A program made the translations under genes and the position numbers. The notes below the pieces were generated by a model. The model had not been told where the DNA came from, did no database searches, and saw only the letters and a program-made list of their open reading frames with translations. Shown here piece after piece: positions 62,428 to 64,000 of a DNA stretch of 64,000 nucleotides (positions are counted from its first letter, which is position 1; each line of letters opens with the position of its first letter). Origin of the DNA: Thalassotalea litorea (GTDB taxonomy: Bacteria; Pseudomonadota; Gammaproteobacteria; Enterobacterales; Alteromonadaceae); NCBI RefSeq assembly GCF_005843925.1, contig NZ_VCBC01000008.1, positions 124,001-188,000 of the forward strand. The letters are read 5' to 3'.

Positions 62428-62622
62428 TTACTCAGAAGCTGTTGGCTTTTCGTTGCTGCTATCAACAATCGTATCGGTTGATGCATTGGCGCTGTCATCG
62501 GTCAGTTTCTCTCGCTCAGCTTTGGCAACATAGCCTTTATTCTGGCTCTTATTCTGCAGTTTTTTATTGGCCTTTTTCTTTTTGGCCATCAAAATACTTT
62601 TGATTTTCTTTTTACGGTTCAT
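62428..62622 (-). CDS. DUF2986 family small basic protein
   Basis: The 64-residue protein starts MNRKKKIKSILMAKKKKANK and continues with GYVAKAEREKL, the pattern of DUF2986 (PF11661), a family of short basic proteins in marine gammaproteobacteria. The function is unknown; the many lysines suggest contact with nucleic acid. The last 20 residues are acidic and Ser/Thr-rich. The ATG at 62622 begins exactly at the family motif, so an upstream in-frame ATG is not used. Confidence 0.8.
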   Translation of the reverse strand: MNRKKKIKSILMAKKKKANKKLQNKSQNKGYVAKAEREKLTDDSANASTDTIVDSSNEKPTASE

Positions 62623-62695
62623 GGTAGCACCACTGAGTCGTTGCAATCGGTTATCTAAAGCGTGCGATTGTACGTTAATTGCGACGTTGCACCAA

Positions 62696-62731
62696 GAAAA
62701 AAGGCAACCGCGGATATTCAGCGATTGCCTT
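62696..62731 (-). terminator. Terminator of gnd
   Basis: A 7-bp AAGGCAA / TTGCCTT stem followed by a T-rich run on the minus strand, starting 34 bases past the gnd stop. Confidence 0.8.
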
Positions 62732-62764
62732 CTATGATTGAACTAGGTGTAGTTTAGAGGCTGA

Positions 62765-64000
62765 TCACACATCGTATGTGGTTGATGATGTATCGCCACC
62801 ACGTCCGGTCCAGTTGGTATGGAAAAACTCACCGCGAGGCTTATCTTTGCGCTCATAGGTATGGGCGCCAAAATAGTCACGTTGTGCCTGCAACAAGTTT
62901 GCGGGTAAGTCTTTACAACGGTAGCCATCGAAATAGCTTAATGCAGACGCCAGACAGGGAATGGAAATTCCTGCTAATGTGGCTTCACTAACTACTTTAC
63001 GCCAGCCTGGTTGCGCAGCTTTTATCGCCTGATTAAAGTAATCATCCAACAACAGGTTATCAATCTCTGGGTTTTTATCGTAAGCGTTCTTGATGTCATC
63101 TAAAAATACGCTGCGGATAATACAGCCGCCGCGCCACATTAGCGCGATCGCGCCATAATCCAGTTCCCAGCCAAAATCTTCAGAAGCTTGCTTCATCAGG
63201 GCATAACCTTGTGCATAGGACACCATTTTCGAAGCCAAAAGGGCGTCTTTTAAGGCATCGATAAAGGCTTCTTTATCACCCGAGAATGGCTCGGTAACAC
63301 TTTCGATAATGCCAGAAGCAATTACCCGTTGTTCTTTTTGCGCGGATAGACAGCGTGCAAAAACGGCTTCGCCGATTAAGGTTAACGGCGTACCTAAGTG
63401 CAATGCGGTGACACCGGTCCACTTGCCGGTACCTTTTTGCCCGGCGGTATCAAGGATGACATCAATCAGCGGCTTTCCATCTTCTTTGTAAGCCATAATA
63501 TCGGCAGTGATATCAATCAGGTAACTACTCAGTTCGGTTTGTTTCCAGTCGGCCAATACGTTTGCCATTTCATCAACGGATAATCCCAGAACGTCACGCA
63601 TCAGAATATACGCTTCGCAGATCAGCTGCATATCACCATATTCGATGCCGTTGTGGACCATTTTTACAAAATGACCAGCACCGCCATTACCTACCCAGTC
63701 ACAACAAGGAACATCCCCGTTCACTTTCGCGGCAATCGATTGAAAGATAGGTTTTACCTGTGGCCAGGCCGCTTTCGAACCGCCAGGCATAATTGATGGG
63801 CCTAATAGTGCCCCTTCTTCACCACCGGATACACCGGTGCCGATATACAGAAAACCTTTTTCTTCAAGATATTTAGTACGACGGTCAGAATCTTCAAACT
63901 GGCTGTTGCCACCGTCGATAAGAATGTCGCCTTCGCTAAGGTATGGGATCAATTGTTCAATGGTGGCATCCACGGCACTGCCGGCTTTTACCATCAACAT
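62765..64000 (-). CDS. gnd: 6-phosphogluconate dehydrogenase, decarboxylating (5' end outside the window)
   Basis: The visible 411 residues are the C-terminal four fifths of Gnd. It oxidises and decarboxylates 6-phosphogluconate to ribulose-5-phosphate with NADP in the pentose phosphate pathway. Clear landmarks are IDGGNSQFEDS, GTGVSGGEEGALLGPSIMPGG, the catalytic Lys in GAGHFVKMVHNGIEYGD and QRDYFGAHTYER near the end. About 85-95 N-terminal residues with the nucleotide-binding GxAxMG motif lie beyond base 64000. The truncation is due to the window edge, not to the gene. It is unrelated to the agar locus. Confidence 0.95.
   Translation of the reverse strand: MLMVKAGSAVDATIEQLIPYLSEGDILIDGGNSQFEDSDRRTKYLEEKGFLYIGTGVSGGEEGALLGPSIMPGGSKAAWPQVKPIFQSIAAKVNGDVPCCDWVGNGGAGHFVKMVHNGIEYGDMQLICEAYILMRDVLGLSVDEMANVLADWKQTELSSYLIDITADIMAYKEDGKPLIDVILDTAGQKGTGKWTGVTALHLGTPLTLIGEAVFARCLSAQKEQRVIASGIIESVTEPFSGDKEAFIDALKDALLASKMVSYAQGYALMKQASEDFGWELDYGAIALMWRGGCIIRSVFLDDIKNAYDKNPEIDNLLLDDYFNQAIKAAQPGWRKVVSEATLAGISIPCLASALSYFDGYRCKDLPANLLQAQRDYFGAHTYERKDKPRGEFFHTNWTGRGGDTSSTTYDV

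Noticed and set aside
62765..64000. Truncated gnd pseudogene
   Set aside because: The frame is intact to the end of the window; the missing N-terminus is outside it.

Overview
The window is a continuous stretch of a marine, heterotrophic gammaproteobacterial chromosome, most likely Alteromonadales. The evidence is the house-keeping set (rdgC, ettA, dcp, gnd, a DUF2986 protein, a VpsR-like regulator), the moderate GC content and the many lipoproteins. No rRNA, tRNA or CRISPR array was seen. The left third (1-21 kb) is mostly ordinary backbone. It holds a holin-like membrane protein, rdgC, an RRF_GI protein, a catalytically dead-looking M13 peptidase lipoprotein, ettA, a TPR hybrid sensor kinase, a LysE exporter, a 3D-domain lipoprotein, a GNAT acetyltransferase, a repeat-rich secreted protein, a VpsR-like enhancer-binding protein, a Dcp-type peptidase, a bicupin and an acyltransferase.

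From about 21 kb to 62.4 kb lies a red-algal galactan (agar/porphyran) utilisation locus. It contains lacI-galT-galK (D-galactose), a four-gene L-3,6-anhydrogalactose operon (cycloisomerase, Zn-dehydrogenase, SDR, aldehyde dehydrogenase), a Tat-exported PhoD-like enzyme and a formylglycine sulfatase. These are followed by a formaldehyde-oxidising pair (Zn alcohol dehydrogenase and esterase) divergent from an AraC regulator. Next come a GH86 lipoprotein with an FG-GAP/ASPIC protein, a GntR/FCD regulator, a GH50 agarase lipoprotein, a large TonB-dependent receptor, a surface lipoprotein with carbohydrate-binding-like domains, a tryptophan-halogenase-like flavoprotein, a small secreted beta-sandwich protein, a sugar MFS transporter and a cytosolic GH117. 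After a short insertion-sequence scar come an IclR regulator, a phytanoyl-CoA-dioxygenase-like protein, and a cytochrome P450 - ferredoxin - ferredoxin reductase operon that resembles the 6-O-methyl-D-galactose demethylase system of porphyran degraders.

Read together, GH86 and GH50 would cut the polymer outside the cytoplasm, the TonB receptor and MFS carrier would import oligosaccharides, and GH117 would split neoagarobiose into D-galactose and L-anhydrogalactose. Galactose goes to the Leloir pathway. Anhydrogalactose is oxidised and cycloisomerised toward 2-keto-3-deoxygluconate. Methylated galactose is oxidatively demethylated, and the released formaldehyde is oxidised by the ADH/esterase pair.

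A palindromic operator, ATTGTTAACAAT and close variants, sits in front of the anhydrogalactose operon (two copies), the FG-GAP/GH86 operon, GH50, the TonB receptor (three copies) and the MFS/GH117 operon, with a TTGTCGACAA variant in front of the GntR gene itself. This ties the locus into one inferred GntR regulon. The P450 and formaldehyde modules lack this site and appear to be under IclR and AraC control. The window ends inside gnd, whose 5' end lies outside.
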